Origin: Spiroplasma tabanidicola
GTDB lineage: Bacteria > Bacillota_I > Bacilli_A > Mycoplasmatales > Mycoplasmataceae
Direction: 5' to 3'
DNA length: 64,000 nt
Assembly: GCF_009730595.1 (NCBI RefSeq)
Contig: NZ_CP046276.1
Coordinates: 496,001 to 560,000, forward strand
Every line of letters begins with the position of its first letter. The stretch's first letter is position 1. Under the pieces are notes generated by a model. That model was not told where the DNA came from. It ran no database searches and saw only the letters and a program-made list of their open reading frames with translations. Shown here in pieces: positions 60,063 to 64,000 of the stretch. Both the position numbers and the translations under genes were made by a program.

Positions 60063-60648
60063 AAATACCTAAATCTAAATTTTATCTATTATATATAATT
60101 TAATTCAATATACTAATATTTCTTCAATTTTATAATTTTTTATACTAGTTAACTTTAAATTTATTTAACAAAAAAGCATTTAATATTAATCTTATTTCTC
60201 ATAAAAGAATTTATGAAAAAAAGTTATTGGTAATAACACAAAATTTTAAACATTCACATATAATAAGTTTTTATATTTAAATGTTTAAAATCCATTGTTA
60301 ATAAAAAAATTAAAAAAATAAAATTGGTTATTGTATTTTTAGTATTAAATTATTTAATAAAAAAATATATTAATAAATAATACAACTACACTATATAAAA
60401 TAAAGTTTCAAGATAAGTAATTGATATAATAATATTTATTATTATTTGAAATTTTTGGAATCATATTTTAATTTTCTAAGAAAAAAGAATTTCTTTATTT
60501 CTGATTGTATGATATAAATAAATTTAAATAAGTTGTAAAATATATTCAAATAATAGCTCAATTTTAGGTTATTTTTTTTATACAATAACGTTATAAAGTA
60601 ATTCGTTTATAAAATAATTAGAAATAAAATAGTTATAAGAGGAAATCC
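60063..60648 (+). other. Very AT-rich gap without genes
   Basis: This 586-base stretch is almost pure A and T, with many stops in all frames. No gene, terminator of quality, or repeat was recognised. It separates the HEPN gene from the next methyltransferase and may hold its promoter near the right end (ribosome site AAGAGGA at about 60637). Confidence 0.6.
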
Positions 60649-61968
60649 ATGAAAAAAATAAAAGTTTTTGAAACCTTTGCAGGAATAGGAGCTCAAAGAA
60701 AAGCTTTAGATATTTTAAAACAAAATAATATATTGGATTACGAAATAGTTGCAACTAGTGAATGAGACATTTGAGCTAACATAAGTTATAATTCTATACA
60801 TCATAATAATAAGAATATAGCCAAAAATTTATCCGACGAAGAAATTAATAGTTTTTTATCTAACTTTACACATTCTAATGATTCAAAAAAGCCTATGAAT
60901 ATAGAAACTTTGTTTAAAAAACCGAGATTAGTAAGAGAACTATTATATAGCTCATATAAGAATTCTAATAATCAAGGTAGTATATTAAGTATTGATGAAA
61001 AAAAATTGTTAGAAAAAATTAAAAAATTCGATCTATTAACTTACTCATTTCCTTGTCAAGATTTATCTGCGGCTGGCAGTATACATGGATTTAATAAAGG
61101 CATGAAAAAAGGCTCTGGAACTAGAAGTGGTTTGTTGTGAGAGATTGAAAGAATACTTTCAAAACTAAAAAAACATAATAGATTGCCGAAATATTTACTT
61201 TTAGAAAATGTTAAAAATATGATATCTCAAAAGCATAAAGATGATTATTTAGACTGATTAAAATTTTTAAAAAAAATTGGATACAATACACAAACATATG
61301 TTCTAAACGCTAGAGATTATGGAGTTCCACAAAATCGCGAAAGAGTTTATGCTCTAAGTGTTTTGAGTCCAAAAAATAATTTATTTTTGGATACATATAC
61401 AACTACAAAAAAAATTATCGAAAAGAATATACCTAAGGATATAACGAAAGAATACAATTTAAATTTTAAAATGTCTGAGGTATTGAAAATTGATTATAAA
61501 ATAAAAAAATATTATGATGAAGCATTAAATTCCATTCCTAATAAAACTATAAGTAGAAAAAAAATGTTTTATGATAACAAAAAATTATATAGTGAAAATT
61601 TAAATACTTTAAATAAAATACCTAAAAATAATAAATGTTATAATTACAATGAGTATTTTGAAAAAAACGGTATTTTTTTAAATATTTGTAGAACAATTAC
61701 AACAAAGCAAGATAGAAATCCTAATGCCGGAGTAATTGATTTAAAAAAAACCGCTTTGGAAAATATTGATAAGAGTAAAGCTAATTATAGACTTTTAACA
61801 ACAAGAGAAGTTTTTTCTTTAATGGGGTTTTTTGAAGAAGATTTTGAAAAAGTGAAAAATCTAAATCTTTTAAGCAAGGCAATTTTATATAGACAAGCTG
61901 GAAATTCAATAGTTGTAAATGTTCTTGTGGTAATTTTTTATATGTTAGCAAAAATGAAAGAAGGGTAG
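60649..61968 (+). CDS. M.SssI-like DNA cytosine-C5 methyltransferase
   Basis: This 439-residue protein has motif I VFETFAGIGAQRKALDIL, IV LLTYSFPCQDLSAAG (catalytic Cys at about 136), GSGTRSGLLWEIERIL, VI KYLLLENVKNMI, VIII DYGVPQNRERVYAL and X QAGNSIVVNVL. The wording FAGIGAQRKAL, DLLTYSFPCQDLS and GSGTRSGLLWEIER is, from memory, nearly that of M.SssI, the CpG enzyme of Spiroplasma. Motif VIII and the recognition domain differ, so CpG specificity cannot be assumed. Three bases separate it from the next gene. Confidence 0.9.
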
Positions 61969-61971
61969 ACT

Positions 61972-64000
61972 ATGGTAAGTAAAAACTTTGAGTTTATAAA
62001 AAATTATAATAAATTTTTATGGGTTTATGAATCTATTTCTAACATTGAAGATAATATAGTAGAAGCTGGATCTTATGGTGTTCTAGCAGAGTCATCAAAA
62101 TTATTAGAAAGATTATTTAAGCAAATTACTAAAGATGAAAATTCAAAAAGATCTTTGTACGTTTTAAGAAGAGACTTTGCAATGTTACTTCAAGAAGAAT
62201 ATCAAATTGAAATACCAAATAATGTTCAAGCATCTATAAATTTTATTATTAGAGATAGAAATAGTAATTTTCATGATAGTAATGAAATTGATTATGGTGA
62301 ATCCTCACAAACTTTTTCGACTAAATTAAATTACTTAATGTGCTTAAGAAAAATTTTGCATTTTTGTTTATATACATTAGAAGATAAAGAAATAAAAATT
62401 GATTCTTTTGTTGATGATATATACTATAAGAAACTTAATAAGACCAAATATTTAGAAGATGCAAAAGAATTTAAATATGAAAATAACCAAATTAGATTAG
62501 AAAAAATCTCAATAGGTGAATTAATTTTAAGTGATAAAAATAATTTCTTTATTCCTTCATACCAAAGAGATTATAGGTGAGGGGAAGAAGAATGCCAAGA
62601 ATTAATAAATCAATTGATTTCTAAATTTAGAACTCAAGAACAAATATATTTTGGTGCTTTAGCTTGTAGAATTCTAAATAGCGATATAAATGAAGATGTT
62701 GAAATTGAAAATATTAATTTGATAAACGAAGAAAAAAATATTAGGTTAATAGATGGTCAACAAAGAGTTACTACCTCTTTGATATTATTCAAAGCTTTTT
62801 TTGACTTATTTAAACAAAAAAAATATGAAGATTTCTTGAATCCTTTATTTAAAATTCCTAAAGAGTTGCAAGATTTATTTGAATATAAAGAAAATAATGA
62901 ATATAGTGATCGTAGAATAAGAAAAAAGTTTGTAAATTTAACTGCTAATAACGATAGTGGTCAAAATGGTATTTATGTAGTTTTAAAGGGATTCAAAAAT
63001 CAAAATGCTTTTAAAGATGAATTAAATTTATATCAAAAAGCCGGTGTTATAAGTAATTATGAATTTTTTTATAGAGAACTGAATTCTTATGATATAGAAA
63101 CTTTATTATTGATTTACAACTATTACTATAATAATTTCATATTATCTTGCATTGTCTTTGATGATGATAATACTAACGAAATGGAAATATTTGAAAATTT
63201 AAATTCAAAAGGTAAAGAACTAGATACATTTGATATGATTAAAAATTATATTTTCAATATGCTTGATGACAAAATATTTAATCTACATACAAGTGATGTT
63301 ACAAAGGAATTAAATAAATATTTCAATTTAGATAATGTTACAAAATACAAGGGTAATAAAGAAGAACAATCTAAAAGATATGAAACATTTCTTTTTAATT
63401 ATTTAAATTATAAAAATACTATTAGTCCATTTTTTAAAGGTAAAATTCAACAAAATAAAAAAAGTATTTTGAAAGTTTTTAAAGAGCTCCATTATAGACA
63501 TAATATTGATTTAAATGATTACAAATCTATTTGCAATGATTTAGGAAGATATTTTTATATTTATAAAAATATATATATAACAAGCTCTTATATTGAAAAA
63601 AATAGTGAATATTATAACTTTTTTGAAGAACTGACAAATATAACTCATAAAGATTTCACTATATTATTATTTTATTTATTTGATGTATATAGTTCATATT
63701 CATGAAATTCTTATGAAAGAAGATTATATTTTCAATATGAAGAATATTTAAAAGCATGCTTATTTGAAATCGAAAAATGAGTTGTAATGCTTTTACAAGT
63801 TAAAGGTACAGGACAATCTTTTAAAAACTCGGTTTATGGAAAACTTATAAAGTTTTTAAAAACATACGAAAATTATAGTACTTTCAAAACAAATTTACCA
63901 AACCTTATAAAAGATTGATTTAGTGCAAAAATTGCTCCTAATAAAGAAAATGAAAAATTACTTATATCTATGGAACACACATTACCGCCAAAACAACAAG
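61972..64000 (+). CDS. HEPN-DUF262-DUF1524 (GmrSD-type) restriction protein, 3' end outside window
   Basis: At least 676 residues are visible. The N-terminal 140 are helical, with FIIRDRNSNFHDS giving an R-x4-H HEPN/DUF4145-like signature at about residue 96. DUF262 follows: FIPSYQRDYRWGEEE at about 193, RLIDGQQRVTTSLIL at about 260, and IFENLNSKGKELDTFDMIKNY at about 407. The last residues, SMEHTLPPKQQ, match the EHxxP motif of the DUF1524 His-Me nuclease. Such GmrSD proteins cut modified DNA using NTP. Coupling to a C5-methyltransferase three bases upstream suggests one operon. Confidence 0.85.

Noticed and set aside
60649-61968. Calling the methyltransferase CpG-specific because of M.SssI likeness
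   Set aside because: Catalytic motifs match, but motif VIII and the recognition domain differ, so specificity cannot be transferred by eye.

Overview
The window comes from a very AT-rich mollicute. Nearly every protein gene contains in-frame TGA codons where tryptophan is expected, so genetic code 4 applies and every gene below was read with TGA as Trp. The lipoprotein-rich content, the Bmp-type nucleoside importer, the trehalose-type PTS and a C5-methyltransferase that closely resembles the Spiroplasma CpG methylase M.SssI all point to the Spiroplasma/Mesoplasma/Entomoplasma group. This assignment rests on gene content and recalled family sequences, not on a search. No rRNA, tRNA, CRISPR array or transposase was recognised.

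Layout: 1-4.4 kb is the 3' part of a giant FtsX-type permease. 4.5-11.5 kb is a nucleoside uptake and salvage operon (binding lipoprotein, double ATPase, two permeases, flavodoxin-like oxidoreductase, deoD). 11.5-13.1 kb holds a DUF192-like protein, a DJ-1/PfpI protein and pncA. 13.1-16.0 kb is a two-gene SIR2-HerA anti-phage module wedged between pncA and the nusA operon. 16.2-20.4 kb is nusA-ylxR-ylxQ-infB-rbfA with a leader hairpin but without rimP in front. 20.5-33.6 kb is a surface-protein region: two exported proteins, then an alternating A-B-A-B tandem array of about 560-residue lipoproteins, a decayed third A copy and a truncated fourth. 33.7-45 kb carries small membrane proteins, a putative ECF S component, rsmE, a coupled pair of unknown proteins, an ABC exporter with a divergent MarR regulator, and the trehalose-type PTS and hydrolase genes. 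45-46.7 kb is truB-ribF. 46.8-50.1 kb is a tandem family of four-helix-type membrane proteins, two intact and two decayed.

From 50.2 kb to the end the window is dominated by DNA modification and defence, interrupted only by rpsO and a decayed membrane metalloprotease. It contains a ParB-fold protein coupled to an amino-methyltransferase, a divergent Sau3AI-type endonuclease and C5-methyltransferase, a DUF262 protein (with an early stop codon) coupled to a HEPN protein, and an M.SssI-like methyltransferase coupled to a HEPN-DUF262-DUF1524 protein that runs off the window end. The best candidates for something undescribed are the ParB-fold/methyltransferase pair and the C5-methyltransferase/HEPN-GmrSD pair. 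The NAD-consuming SIR2-HerA module placed directly behind nicotinamidase is also worth attention.
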